The notes beneath the pieces were generated by a model. That model made no database searches and had not been told where the DNA came from. It worked only from the letters and a program-made list of their open reading frames with translations. 64,000 nucleotides of DNA, from positions 124,001 to 188,000 of the forward strand of contig CAWERR010000003.1 in the NCBI GenBank assembly GCA_963811585.1, read 5' to 3'. The translations under genes and the position numbers were made by a program. This document shows, in pieces, positions 1 to 8,689 of the stretch (position 1 is the first letter of the stretch; every line of letters starts with the position of its first letter). The stretch is from JACDHG01 sp963811585 (GTDB taxonomy: Bacteria; Actinomycetota; Actinomycetes; Propionibacteriales; Nocardioidaceae).

Positions 1-1615
1 CCATCAGTCTGCGGTTGCCCGCCAGCACCTGGCGACCGTCGACCGTCGCGTCGATCCCGTTACCCGGCCGGGTAGCGAAGGCGACGGCGCGCGGGACGTC
101 CAGACCGCGCTCATGTGCTGCGGTGACGATCGCCTCTCCGAGCGGGTGCTCGCTGCCGACTTCTGCCGCGGCGGCCAGCCGGACGATGTCGTCGTCGGTC
201 CAGCTTTCTACCACGACCACGTCGACCAGGCTTGGACGCCCGGTCGTGATGGTCCCGGTCTTGTCCAGGACGACCGCGGTGAGCCGGCGCGCCTGCTCGA
301 GGGCTTCGCCGCTGGTGATCAGGACCCCCATCTCGGCGGCCTTGCCGGTGCCGACCATGACAGCGATGGGAGTGGCCAGGCCGAGTGCGCAGGGGCACGC
401 GCTGATGAGAAGCGCGATGGTCGTGCCCACCGCCAACGTCAGGCGCTGGCCCTCTGGCCCGAACAGCGCCCAGGCCGCAAACGTCACGACGGCAAGCACA
501 AGCACGGCGGGAATGAACCAGGCCGACACCTGGTCGGCGAGACGCTGCATCGGCGCCTTCGAGCCTTGCGCACCCTCGACCAGCCGCACAATCTGTGCAA
601 GTGCCGTGTCGTTGCCGACCGCAGTGGTGGTGAGCACGATCGAGCCGGTGCGGTTCATCGTCGCCCCGATGACAGTGTCGCCGGCAGCCTTGGCCTGCGG
701 CAGGCTCTCGCCCGTCAGCATCGACTCGTCGACGGTCGACGTACCCTCAGCCACGATGCCGTCGACGGGGATCTTCTCGCCAGGCCTGACGCGGACCAGG
801 TCTCCCACCACAACCGACGTGATGGGGATGTCGACTTCCGCGCCGTCCCGCAACACCCGGGCGGTCTTGGGTTGCAGCCCAACCAGCGCCTTGATCGCGG
901 ACGCCGTCTCCTTCTTGGCTCCTCCTTCCATCCATCGGCCCATCAAGATGAGCGCGATGATGACGATCGACGTCTCGAAGTAGACGTGCAGCGGGAGGCC
1001 CCAGGCCTGGGCCTGCGCCGGCCACAAGGTCACGAAGGCGCTGTAGCCGTACGCGACACTCGTGCCCAGTGCGACCAGCGTGTTCATGTTTGCCGCGCGG
1101 TGGCGGGCTGCGGCCCACGCCGCTTGGTAGATCCCCTTCGCGGCCCAGAACTGTACGAACGTCGCGACCACCAGCAAGAGCGGCATCAGCCAGTCCATCG
1201 TGTCGATCGAGATCGGCACGTACATCAACGCCATCATCGCCAGGCCAGTCGACAACGCCACCTGCCAACGGCGCTTCAGGCCCGCCAGCTCTTCGTCTCG
1301 CGCCCGCTCTCGTTCGTCAGGTGCATCCTCTGGCGGACCGATGCTTGGAGCTGGCGACATCTCTGGCTTACGGACTGCGCCCGTGTAGCCGGCCGCAGCG
1401 ACGGCCTCCGTCAGCTGGTCAAGCCCCACCCGGTCCGTGTCGTAGCTGACGGAGGCGACCTCGGTGGCGAGGTTGACCTGCGCCTCGGAGACGCCGTCGA
1501 CCTTGGCCAGCGCCTTCTCGACCCGGCCAACGCACGACGCGCACGTCATACCGACGATGTCGAGTTCGACATGCTGTCGGGCGGATCGGATCGTCGGCGG
1601 CGTGGTGGTGGTCAT
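1..1615 (-). CDS. copA: Copper-translocating P1B-type ATPase CopA (C-terminus beyond window)
   Basis: P-type ATPase that pumps Cu(I) out across the cytoplasmic membrane. The reading frame runs from ATG at 1615 off the left edge of the window, giving about 538 residues. The N-terminus has a heavy-metal-associated domain with GMTCASC, followed by membrane segments. The P1B metal-site motif SACPCALG lies at about residue 405 and the phosphorylation motif DKTGTIT at about residue 449. An actuator motif, TGES, lies between them. The ATP-binding domain begins before the edge (SEHPLGEAI contains the family's HP motif). It starts 25 bp after the csoR stop and is almost certainly co-transcribed with it under CsoR control. 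The missing part is the rest of the nucleotide-binding domain and the last membrane helices. Cu(I) specificity is inferred from CPC and from the csoR neighbour. Confidence 0.95.
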   Translation of the reverse strand, partial: MTTTTPPTIRSARQHVELDIVGMTCASCVGRVEKALAKVDGVSEAQVNLATEVASVSYDTDRVGLDQLTEAVAAAGYTGAVRKPEMSPAPSIGPPEDAPDERERARDEELAGLKRRWQVALSTGLAMMALMYVPISIDTMDWLMPLLLVVATFVQFWAAKGIYQAAWAAARHRAANMNTLVALGTSVAYGYSAFVTLWPAQAQAWGLPLHVYFETSIVIIALILMGRWMEGGAKKETASAIKALVGLQPKTARVLRDGAEVDIPITSVVVGDLVRVRPGEKIPVDGIVAEGTSTVDESMLTGESLPQAKAAGDTVIGATMNRTGSIVLTTTAVGNDTALAQIVRLVEGAQGSKAPMQRLADQVSAWFIPAVLVLAVVTFAAWALFGPEGQRLTLAVGTTIALLISACPCALGLATPIAVMVGTGKAAEMGVLITSGEALEQARRLTAVVLDKTGTITTGRPSLVDVVVVESWTDDDIVRLAAAAEVGSEHPLGEAIVTAAHERGLDVPRAVAFATRPGNGIDATVDGRQVLAGNRRLM

Positions 1616-1640
1616 CGTGAACCTTCCAGTCGAACCGCTG

Positions 1641-1940
1641 TCAGGAACGGACGAGGCGGGCGATCGCGGCCGACGCCTCGTGGATCTTTGCGGTGGACTC
1701 TTCGCCACCCTGCTGGACTGCCTGCGCCACACAGTGATGCAGGTGCTCGTCGAGCAAGGAGAGCGCGAATGACTCGAGCGCCTTCGTGGCTGCCGACACC
1801 TGCGTCAGTACGTCGATGCAGTAGTCATCGGACTCCACCATGCGGTGCAGCCCGCGGACCTGGCCCTCGATGCGGCGCAGCCGCTTCAGGTGGTCTTCCT
1901 TGTGCTGGGCGTAGCCCGGGGTCTTCGTGGCGTTCGTCAT
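1641..1940 (-). CDS. csoR: Copper-sensing transcriptional repressor CsoR
   Basis: 99-residue all-helical repressor that releases its operator on binding Cu(I). The three Cu ligands are visible as Cys41, His66 and Cys70; their spacing (25 and 29 residues) equals that of Mycobacterium tuberculosis CsoR Cys36-His61-Cys65. The family core HLKRLRRIEGQVRGL is present at residues 17-31. A longer reading frame reaches 2021, but ATG at 1940 is preferred: it begins the family's usual N-terminus and lies just after a promoter with a CsoR operator. There is no Shine-Dalgarno sequence, and the -10 box ends 6 nt before the ATG, so the mRNA is probably leaderless. First gene of csoR-copA. Confidence 0.95.
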   Translation of the reverse strand: MTNATKTPGYAQHKEDHLKRLRRIEGQVRGLHRMVESDDYCIDVLTQVSAATKALESFALSLLDEHLHHCVAQAVQQGGEESTAKIHEASAAIARLVRS

Positions 1941-1946
1941 GGCTGG

Positions 1947-1975
1947 ACCATACCCCCTGGGGGTATCTGGTGCAA
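1947..1975 (-). promoter_or_regulatory. csoR-copA promoter with CsoR operator in the spacer
   Basis: Read on the minus strand: -35 TTGCAC (1975-1970), a 17-nt spacer, and -10 TATGGT (1952-1947). A 17-bp palindrome, ATACCCCCTGGGGGTAT on the plus strand (1950-1966), fills most of the spacer and enters the -10 box. Its G/C-tract dyad flanked by TA is the known CsoR operator type. Bound apo-CsoR would cover the region between -35 and -10 and block RNA polymerase. The ATG follows the -10 box by 6 nt. Confidence 0.88.
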
Positions 1976-2118
1976 GCCAGATCACGAATCCGCGAAATTT
2001 GCGGCCCTCCACAGGCGACATACGGCCTCGGCGGGCCGGTCAGCACCGAATGGGCCAAACGCGTGATCTTTCACCGTTACGCGGACAATCAGGAAGGTCA
2101 GGGGCTACAAATGTTGGT

Positions 2119-2808
2119 ATGAAGCACCGCCTTGCGAACGCCAAAGAGCTGCCGTTGTCGACGAGCGGCGAATTCGAGAATCTCGGAGGCACCACGATTC
2201 CCGGCGGTCGGCGGAAGGCCACCCACTCCGAACGGTCAGGACTTGTACTCAGCGACAATCCGCGCTGGATCGCCGGCAACGAGCAGGCTCAGGCCAAGCA
2301 CGAGGTCGCGACCGCGATCCGGAGTAAGTTCCCCGACGGCGTCCACATGTACCACCGCCGCATCATCAACGGACGCATCGAAACCACCGTCGACATCCTC
2401 GCCGTGACCTTCACCGGCGTCTGGATGATCGAGGTGGAGGAGGTGCGTGGCAGCAAGGTCGAGTTCGAGGGCCGCCATGGGCTCATGCGTTCGTCATACG
2501 ACCGCTTCCTCGTCGAAGGCGAGGACTTCACCGCCGTACTCAAGGACATCGACCACAAAGGCGCGGCCCTCGCCAAGTGCCTGGCAGACATGGATCGCGA
2601 AGATCTTCCAGTGCATCAAGTGCTTTGTCTGCTCGGCGGACGCCTGTCGAGTGGTGGCGCGACCAAGGTGCAACAGTGCCATCTCGCGACGCTGCCGCAA
2701 CTCATCAAGCTGATGAAGGCCGGCACGACCAAGCTCTCGTCAGGCGACGTGAGCCAAATCGGTCTTGGCATCGGGGAGCACTTTCGCCGTCCTCGCCGCG
2801 ACCTCTGA
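2119..2808 (+). CDS. NERD-like domain protein, function unknown
   Basis: 229-residue soluble protein. Residues about 52-118 resemble the NERD (nuclease-related) domain: GNEQAQAKHEV at the start, then a strand with TVDILAV (Asp92) and GVWMIEVEE (Glu105-x-Glu107). In nuclease-competent NERD proteins the last element is normally ExK; here Lys is replaced by Glu, so catalytic activity is doubtful. The C-terminal half has no motif I recognise. The frame is open back to 1927, but that part lies on the csoR promoter; ATG 2119 is the first plausible start, with a TACAAA box 7 nt upstream and no strong ribosome site. The domain assignment is by eye. Confidence 0.6.
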   Translation: MKHRLANAKELPLSTSGEFENLGGTTIPGGRRKATHSERSGLVLSDNPRWIAGNEQAQAKHEVATAIRSKFPDGVHMYHRRIINGRIETTVDILAVTFTGVWMIEVEEVRGSKVEFEGRHGLMRSSYDRFLVEGEDFTAVLKDIDHKGAALAKCLADMDREDLPVHQVLCLLGGRLSSGGATKVQQCHLATLPQLIKLMKAGTTKLSSGDVSQIGLGIGEHFRRPRRDL

Positions 2809-2885
2809 CCGTCGGCCTCCCCGACCACCCCGTTGGGCGTCCCTCGTCATTGCATGAAACAACGCAATCGGGGAACTTGCCCGCC

Positions 2886-2966
2886 ATGAAGGCACTCCTG
2901 ATCATCGCCGTCCTTGTCGTGCTCGTCATCGTGGTTCTCGGCTTCGTCCGCGGACGCCGCCCCTGA
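2886..2966 (+). CDS. Possible 26-residue single-pass membrane peptide
   Basis: Short frame MKALLIIAVLVVLVIVVLGF followed by a basic tail (VRGRRP). It is a single hydrophobic helix of about 18 residues with positive charges at both ends, as in bacterial small membrane proteins. GGGGAA lies 12-17 nt upstream of the ATG, which is loose for a ribosome site. It ends 2 bp before the stop of the convergent gene on the other strand. It could be a chance frame, but an uninterrupted hydrophobic run with basic cap residues is uncommon by chance in such GC-rich DNA. Confidence 0.4.
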   Translation: MKALLIIAVLVVLVIVVLGFVRGRRP

Positions 2967-2968
2967 GC

Positions 2969-3979
2969 TCACCTGAAGCTGGGGTTGTCAGTCAGCCAGT
3001 CGGCGAAAGTCTTGGGCTCTTGCCCGCCGTCGATCTGGGCAACGAACTGCTCAACCATCCACTCCCGCAAGGCTCTGGTCTCCGGCGTCGACGCCAACGT
3101 CATCAGCTCAGCAGAGGTGCACAACGCGTCAGCCGCGGTCACCGCTTCGTGCAAGACGGTGACGTCGCGCGCGGCGTCGGCCGGCACCGGCATGTCGATG
3201 TCGACGTGGCTGAGCCCGGCGGCGAGCGCGTCCTGCGCCGTCAGGCGGGCCGCATGACGTGCATGGGCGCCACGGTCGAGCATCGTGACCATGACCCTGG
3301 CGAGCTCTGACGATCGCGGCTCGCCCTCAGGCGGCCCGTTGTCAGCCTGGATCAGTTGCAGTTCGCGCACGAGGTCGTCGAGGTGCTGGTCCTGGCGAAG
3401 GCCGCCCTCGACGGGGCAGCCGAGGAGTCGCACGACGTGCCAACCGTCCGGCACTCCGCCCGCGAACGGGGCCTCGGTCGGGTGGCCGGTCGTCCGGGGC
3501 GGCTGGACGACGTACGAGTCCTTGCCCTCGACCAGGTCGGCCCAGATCAGTTTGCCTTCGGGCGTCTGGTCCACGCCCCACGCGTCTGCCAGCATCGCGA
3601 CGATGATGAGCCCGCGCCCGGTTGTCGGCTCGAGCCGCCCATCGCGTTGTACGTCGTCGGAGCCTGCGGCCGGACCGAGCACCGTCTGCGGCATCACGGC
3701 GGCCACGGGCACGACGCCTTCGTCCCGGACGCTGATCCGGACCGCCGATGGCAGGTCGGCGACGGAGACCTCGACGAACCGACTGCTGCTGTGCAGGGCG
3801 GCATTGGAGGTGAGCTCGGTGACACAGAGCGCGGCATCGTCGACCAGGCCGTGACGACCCCAAGACGTCAGACCGTCGCGGACGAACCGGCGAGCGCCCG
3901 GCACACTTGCCGGGTCGGCGGCGAGACGCAGCCTGATCTCGCGGTCACGGCCACTACGACCGTGACGGCTGACGTTCAT
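2969..3979 (-). CDS. RsbW-like GHKL ATPase with extra C-terminal domain
   Basis: 336 residues. The N-terminal 150 residues form a GHKL (HATPase_c_2) fold of the anti-sigma serine kinase type: N-box with ELTSN at 55-59, G1 motif RDEG at 85-88, and G2 motif GRGL at 121-124. Such proteins bind ATP and control sigma or anti-sigma antagonist proteins by phosphorylation. Residues about 165-336 are an added domain with no motif I recognise, rich in helices and acidic residues. No sigma factor or STAS-domain partner is adjacent, so the target is unknown. Start ATG 3979 gives a typical N-terminus. Confidence 0.75.
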   Translation of the reverse strand: MNVSRHGRSGRDREIRLRLAADPASVPGARRFVRDGLTSWGRHGLVDDAALCVTELTSNAALHSSSRFVEVSVADLPSAVRISVRDEGVVPVAAVMPQTVLGPAAGSDDVQRDGRLEPTTGRGLIIVAMLADAWGVDQTPEGKLIWADLVEGKDSYVVQPPRTTGHPTEAPFAGGVPDGWHVVRLLGCPVEGGLRQDQHLDDLVRELQLIQADNGPPEGEPRSSELARVMVTMLDRGAHARHAARLTAQDALAAGLSHVDIDMPVPADAARDVTVLHEAVTAADALCTSAELMTLASTPETRALREWMVEQFVAQIDGGQEPKTFADWLTDNPSFR

Positions 3980-4137
3980 TGCGTCGCTCGCGGCGCCGTC
4001 ATGGGTGCAGGATCCTTCCCGACGAGCCCGCCGAGTCGCGCATCGCCTGCCTCATTGTGAGGCCTATCCCCCGAAATTGCTTCACCAATCCTCCTCATTA
4101 GGCCATTCTGTTGTCCCGCCGAACACCCAGGAACCCC

Positions 4138-6948
4138 ATGAAATCGCTTTATGTAGCCAAACCCTTGCTGTCTGTCACTGTAATTCTCGCGGTTGCGGCC
4201 ACGACCGGTGTCACCGGCTCGCCGCCAGCCACCGGCTTTGCCGAAATCGCCGGCACGTCCGTGGCCTCGACCTCAGTGCAACGCAGCGCGTCGACGCCGA
4301 TTCCCGACGAGGAAACGAGAGGTCGCTGGACGGTGCGCCCAGCGGGCGACGAACGGTTCACGTTGACCTGGACCTCGCCGACCGACATCCGCATCGGTGC
4401 CGCGCGGCCTGAGCTGAAGGTCGGCAGTCAACTCGTCGGCTATCCGACGCTGTCGCCCGACGGCCGGCAGCTGAGTCTCACCGTTGCGGCAGCAGCGCCA
4501 CCCGACGTGGACCGCCTCGACGTTATCCTGTCGGGGGTTCCGCTCGACGAGCCGTTCACTCCCGCAAAGGCCGGCGCCGCTGCGTCATACACGCCGCTCC
4601 CTGGGACCACGCGGCTCGCGACCGACCCCGGTGTGCGGGGTCCCCACAGCGTGGTCTCGAGCGACTACGAGCTCGACTCGGTGCGCATCCCCGGACTGCG
4701 CATCCCGGTCGAGATGATCGGTCACGTGGTCGAGCCCGAGGACTCTGACCCGACCAACCCTCTCGTCGTGTTCCTGCACGGCAATCACTCGATCTGCTAC
4801 GAGGACCCGGACGGCAGCGGCAGCGGCGACGGGTACTGGCCGTGTCCGGAGGGCACCAGCCCGATCCCTAGCCACCTCGGATACCGGTACGTGCAGCAGC
4901 TTCTCGCGAGCCAGGGATACGTCACCCTGTCGATCAGCGCCAACGGCGTCAACGCGCAAGGCGATGGTGCCGACGGCGGCTCGCAGGCACGGGCAGTGCT
5001 CATCCGCAAGCATCTCGCTAGGTGGACGCAGTGGGTTGATGCGGGGACGTATGTCGCCGACCTCGAGAACGTCATCCTGGTCGGGCACAGCCGGGGCGGT
5101 GAGGGTGCGAGCCGGGCTGGCTCGAACATCCCGCTCTCAGCGCCCTATGACATCACCGGTCTCGTCACGGTGGGACCGACCAGCTTCACCCGACAGGCGA
5201 CGTCCTACATCCCGACAGTGTCGCTGCTGCCCTACTGCGACGGCGACGTCATCACCTCCGAGGGTCAGAACTACACCGACCTCGGGCGCGACCTTGCGGC
5301 CGACGACACCGCGCTCCGGAGCTCACTGATGGTGATGGGCGCCAACCACAACTTCTTCAACACCGAATGGACACCTGCCACGGCAACGGCACCCGAGACG
5401 GCGTTCGACGACTGGGGCGGTGACCCAGATGCCACATGCGGCAAGCGGACTGCGGAGCGGCTGACGGCCAAAGAGCAACGCAGTGTCGGCCGTGGCTACA
5501 TCGCTGGAGCGGTGTGGCTGCTGGCCGACCACGACCTGAGAGTGCTCCCTCTGTTCGACGGCAGCCGGGTCAGTCTGGCCTCGACCGGAGACGCCGATGT
5601 GCGCAGCCACGCCGTCAAGGGTGGGCGCGAGCTCCGTGTTCCAGGTCGTCGCGTTTCGCTTGGTCCCGTCAACGGCGCGACGACGCTACTCTGCGACGGC
5701 TATGCCCGGCCAGGATTCATCTTTAGCAAGGCAGCGCAGCGAGCCACGTGTGGCCGCGGCATCTCGAGCCTGCGAACGCCACACTGGCCTCCGAGCCGGG
5801 TGCGCGGCATCCCGACCGTGCACGGGTTCGAGATGGCATGGACCGCGGTCGGGCAGTCCGGTGGCGTCAGGTTTGCCAACCCATTAGATCTGACGGGCGC
5901 CGACAGCCTCGACCTGCGGACGGTCGTCGACGTACCGACCGGCAACGTCCGGCTCAGGGTCGCGGTCCACGACGCGGCGGGCAGTGTGACGGTCAGTCCG
6001 GTGGGAGGCTCGCTGCTTCCGGCTCTCCCGGAGGGCAGCTTCTCCCTCAGCAAGCGCTGGGCGCAGACGCTGCGGGTGTCCACCGACGACCTGGCCGGTC
6101 TCGACCTGAGCGCGATCACGGGATTCGACCTTGTCGGTGTCAGCCGGGATGGCCGGGTGTGGGTGCTCGACGCAGCGGCCGTGCGACCCGGCCTGGCACC
6201 CGTCCTCGCGAAGCGGCTTCCTCGGATCAGCATCGGCGAGGTCCGCAAGGTTGAGGGAGACGGACCGGGCGAGCTCACGATCCCGGTGCCATTCACTATC
6301 GGGGGCAACGTGTCTCAGCCGTCAAGGGTCGTGGTCAACTCCCAGAACCTGATGGACTCGACCAGCCTGACGCCGTACGTCGCAACGATTCCCGCTGGCG
6401 TGCGCACGGGAACCCTCGATGTGCCCTACCTTCCGGACACCCGAGATGACTTCCGTGTCCAGCAGTACGAGATGAGGGTCTTCGGATCGCGGGGAATCGT
6501 CGGACAGGAGCACGCCGCGATCGTGAAACTGGTCGATGACGACCCGGCCCCGACTCTGCGGATCACCCGCGTCACGTCGGCGGTGACCGAAGGTAGCAGC
6601 GCGCGCTGGCGGGCGAGCCTGTCGGCGCCGGTCGACTACGAGGTCACGATCTTCGGCAGCGTCGTCGTCGGGACCACTCCCCTCACGCGCGTGACGATCG
6701 CAGACACCTTGGTGGCGTGGCGTCGCCACCATGTCGACCCGTCATTGCCGATCACGACACCACTGCACCTGGCGCAGGTCTTTGTCTCGGGCGGAATCAA
6801 CCGCGGAGATACGTCGACCATGATCTCGGTGCCGATGCGGGTCGACCAGGTGCGGGAACAACGTGAGGCGGTCAGCCTGCGGCTGCGCGGATTCCGGTTC
6901 GGCGGCCCAGGGGTGATGAGCACGATCGTCATACGCAACGCCAGCTAG
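4138..6948 (+). CDS. Large secreted alpha/beta-hydrolase with C-terminal beta domains
   Basis: 936 residues, exported. ATG 4138 is preferred over the TTG at 4111 because AGGAA (4129-4133) precedes it and the N-terminus is then a signal peptide (MKSLYVAK plus a hydrophobic run to about residue 32). The hydrolase core lies at about residues 190-440: VVFLHGN oxyanion region, nucleophile elbow GHSRG with Ser318, acid candidates Asp368/Asp370, and His404 in GANHNFF. Residues about 690-936 look like two beta-sandwich modules resembling Calx-beta (IGEVRKVEGD and ITRVTSAVTEG each start a repeat). The fold suggests an extracellular esterase or lipase; the substrate is unknown. It stands alone on its strand. 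Confidence 0.75.
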   Translation: MKSLYVAKPLLSVTVILAVAATTGVTGSPPATGFAEIAGTSVASTSVQRSASTPIPDEETRGRWTVRPAGDERFTLTWTSPTDIRIGAARPELKVGSQLVGYPTLSPDGRQLSLTVAAAAPPDVDRLDVILSGVPLDEPFTPAKAGAAASYTPLPGTTRLATDPGVRGPHSVVSSDYELDSVRIPGLRIPVEMIGHVVEPEDSDPTNPLVVFLHGNHSICYEDPDGSGSGDGYWPCPEGTSPIPSHLGYRYVQQLLASQGYVTLSISANGVNAQGDGADGGSQARAVLIRKHLARWTQWVDAGTYVADLENVILVGHSRGGEGASRAGSNIPLSAPYDITGLVTVGPTSFTRQATSYIPTVSLLPYCDGDVITSEGQNYTDLGRDLAADDTALRSSLMVMGANHNFFNTEWTPATATAPETAFDDWGGDPDATCGKRTAERLTAKEQRSVGRGYIAGAVWLLADHDLRVLPLFDGSRVSLASTGDADVRSHAVKGGRELRVPGRRVSLGPVNGATTLLCDGYARPGFIFSKAAQRATCGRGISSLRTPHWPPSRVRGIPTVHGFEMAWTAVGQSGGVRFANPLDLTGADSLDLRTVVDVPTGNVRLRVAVHDAAGSVTVSPVGGSLLPALPEGSFSLSKRWAQTLRVSTDDLAGLDLSAITGFDLVGVSRDGRVWVLDAAAVRPGLAPVLAKRLPRISIGEVRKVEGDGPGELTIPVPFTIGGNVSQPSRVVVNSQNLMDSTSLTPYVATIPAGVRTGTLDVPYLPDTRDDFRVQQYEMRVFGSRGIVGQEHAAIVKLVDDDPAPTLRITRVTSAVTEGSSARWRASLSAPVDYEVTIFGSVVVGTTPLTRVTIADTLVAWRRHHVDPSLPITTPLHLAQVFVSGGINRGDTSTMISVPMRVDQVREQREAVSLRLRGFRFGGPGVMSTIVIRNAS

Positions 6949-6958
6949 GCCGACATTC

Positions 6959-7807
6959 TCAGTTCGGGCTCCACAGCTCAGTCTCGTTCTGGAGGATGCG
7001 CCGCAGCCGGAGCTCGTGCTCGCTCCGGAGCCGGTGCAGTGCGTCGGTGTCGTCGTTGGGAGCTTGCCCGAGCAGAGACACGGCCAGTTCGCTGAGCACC
7101 CGCACGGTTGCATTCGGGTTACTGAACTGCGGCTCGTGGGTCGCGTCGATCTCGCGGTAGTGCCACCCGCCCTCCACGGCCCGCTGCACCATCTGCGCGA
7201 TGGGGTACTCGAGCTGGGCGTTCAGGCCCTCTCGAGTGCAGCGCACGAATGCCCGAGGGATGTGGTCGATCGCGGTCGTCAGGTAGGTCGGCTCGAACAG
7301 CGTCATGGCCGGCTGACCACGCAAGCGAGCGAGGTGGGTCGAGCGGCTGATGCCTTCGCCCCACCCCGCCGGTGGCACCCATCCCGGTGGCACCGGGACA
7401 CGCCACGAATCGCCGTTCCCCTCGAGTCCTGCCACCACCAGCTCACCGAACTCGCTCGGAAGGAGGTCGAGTGCCGACTCGCCGTCTTTGGGGACGAGCG
7501 CGTCAAGGTAGACGACCATGCCGATCCGATACGCGACCCGATCGGCGGCGCTGGTGACGGGCACACCTCCGTAGCCGGCGCCGCACAGCACGACGTCGCG
7601 GAGGTCTTCGAACTCGAGCAGCCCGACGACGTCTTGGACGTGCGTTGAGAGCCCGACCACGTTGTCGCCAGCGAGGTGACTGTGCTCGCCCACCCCCGTC
7701 AGTGTGGGCGTGTACACCTCATGGCCAAGACCGCGCAGCAGACGAGCGACGGGACTCCACTCCCAGCCGCCCCCGAACTCGCCGTGCACGATGACGAACG
7801 TTGCCAT
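6959..7807 (-). CDS. Alpha/beta-hydrolase-fold protein lacking the nucleophile serine
   Basis: 282 residues, closest in pattern to small esterases and hydroxynitrile-lyase-like proteins that start MATFVxVHG. The oxyanion HG is present at 8-9 and a likely catalytic His in DATHEPQFSNP near residue 232. The nucleophile elbow, usually GHSYGG, reads CGAGYGG, so Gly78 replaces Ser. The codon is GGC, so no single-base read error in the third position explains it. It could be a pseudo-enzyme or have a non-hydrolytic role. A start at ATG 7825 adds six residues; 7807 fits the family. The stop is 10 bp from the convergent secreted hydrolase. Confidence 0.7.
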   Translation of the reverse strand: MATFVIVHGEFGGGWEWSPVARLLRGLGHEVYTPTLTGVGEHSHLAGDNVVGLSTHVQDVVGLLEFEDLRDVVLCGAGYGGVPVTSAADRVAYRIGMVVYLDALVPKDGESALDLLPSEFGELVVAGLEGNGDSWRVPVPPGWVPPAGWGEGISRSTHLARLRGQPAMTLFEPTYLTTAIDHIPRAFVRCTREGLNAQLEYPIAQMVQRAVEGGWHYREIDATHEPQFSNPNATVRVLSELAVSLLGQAPNDDTDALHRLRSEHELRLRRILQNETELWSPN

Positions 7808-7942
7808 GCTTTGAGGTAACGCCATTTCACGGCGGCGAGCAATAGCACCAACGGACTACTAGGTCGGTGCTGTTAACGCATTTACCCAGGCTATGCAACG
7901 CCATAGGGCATCGCTCAGAGCCCTGTGTAGTAAGGCGATCAC

Positions 7943-8689
7943 CTAACGTCGGCGGAGCAGCGCCGCAACGGCCACAATGCCGATGGTGAGCCACACGAGG
8001 AGAGGCAGTAGGTGGTCGCCGACTCCACCGGTTCCGAGCCAGGGAGCTCTGATTGCGGAGGTGGCGTGCCACAGCGGCATTACGTCGGTGATGCTCTGCA
8101 TTGCCGAGGTCATCACCGACCGCGGCGGCCCGCCACCACCGAGCAGCCACATCGGCATGAAGACGAGCAATCCGAGTGCCTGCGCGGCACGCGCAGTCGG
8201 AGCAGCGAGACCGAGGGCGATGCCCAGGGTGATCATGGTGACCATCCCCGCGCCGAAACCGGTCAGCACCTGCCACGGTGCCTCGACGGTCGGAACCCCG
8301 TAGATCGGTGCGGCAACGGCAAGGACGAGAACTGCCCCCAGGACCACCAGCGCCGCCGTGACCACCGCCTGTGCCAACACTACGGAAAGGGTCGACACTC
8401 CGAACGCCTCGAACCGGCGCAGCACGCCGCGCTCGCGGTACGACGCCAGCATCACCGGCAGCCCCACGAGCGACAGCGCGCCAAGTGGTACGCCGATGTA
8501 GGCGGCCACGTAGTGCTCTGTGCCGCTCGCTCCCCCGTACGCCGGATCCGGGTCGCTGCCGAAGACACCGGCGAGCACGACCATCATCAGCGGCGGGAAC
8601 ACGAACGCGAACACCATCGCTGCCCACTCGCGCGACAACAGACGCGCCTCGGTGACGGCCAGTGCGGGCAGCGTCGTCAGTGTGGTCAT
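7943..8689 (-). CDS. ABC-2 type transporter permease
   Basis: 248-residue integral membrane protein with about six hydrophobic segments. The pattern (short cytoplasmic N-terminus, first helix near 25-42, ASYRERGVLRRFE loop near 82-95, pair of glycine-rich helices, LGGGGPPRS loop) is that of ABC-2 permeases in drug or lipid exporters. The start overlaps the stop of the upstream ATPase gene by 4 nt (ATGA), so the two are translationally coupled and form one exporter. The substrate is not evident. The adjacent histidine kinase and response regulator genes suggest control by an external signal. Confidence 0.88.
   Translation of the reverse strand: MTTLTTLPALAVTEARLLSREWAAMVFAFVFPPLMMVVLAGVFGSDPDPAYGGASGTEHYVAAYIGVPLGALSLVGLPVMLASYRERGVLRRFEAFGVSTLSVVLAQAVVTAALVVLGAVLVLAVAAPIYGVPTVEAPWQVLTGFGAGMVTMITLGIALGLAAPTARAAQALGLLVFMPMWLLGGGGPPRSVMTSAMQSITDVMPLWHATSAIRAPWLGTGGVGDHLLPLLVWLTIGIVAVAALLRRR

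Noticed and set aside
15..2122. Long plus-strand open frames opposite copA and csoR
   Set aside because: They are antisense shadows of the high-GC copA frame, which has P-type ATPase motifs on the minus strand.
4111..4137. TTG 4111 as start of the secreted hydrolase
   Set aside because: AGGAA lies just before ATG 4138, and the signal peptide is normal only from that ATG.
7844..7924. Two small inverted repeats as a terminator after the ABC exporter
   Set aside because: Stems are only 5-6 bp with loops of 10-16 nt and no T-run, so the evidence is too weak.
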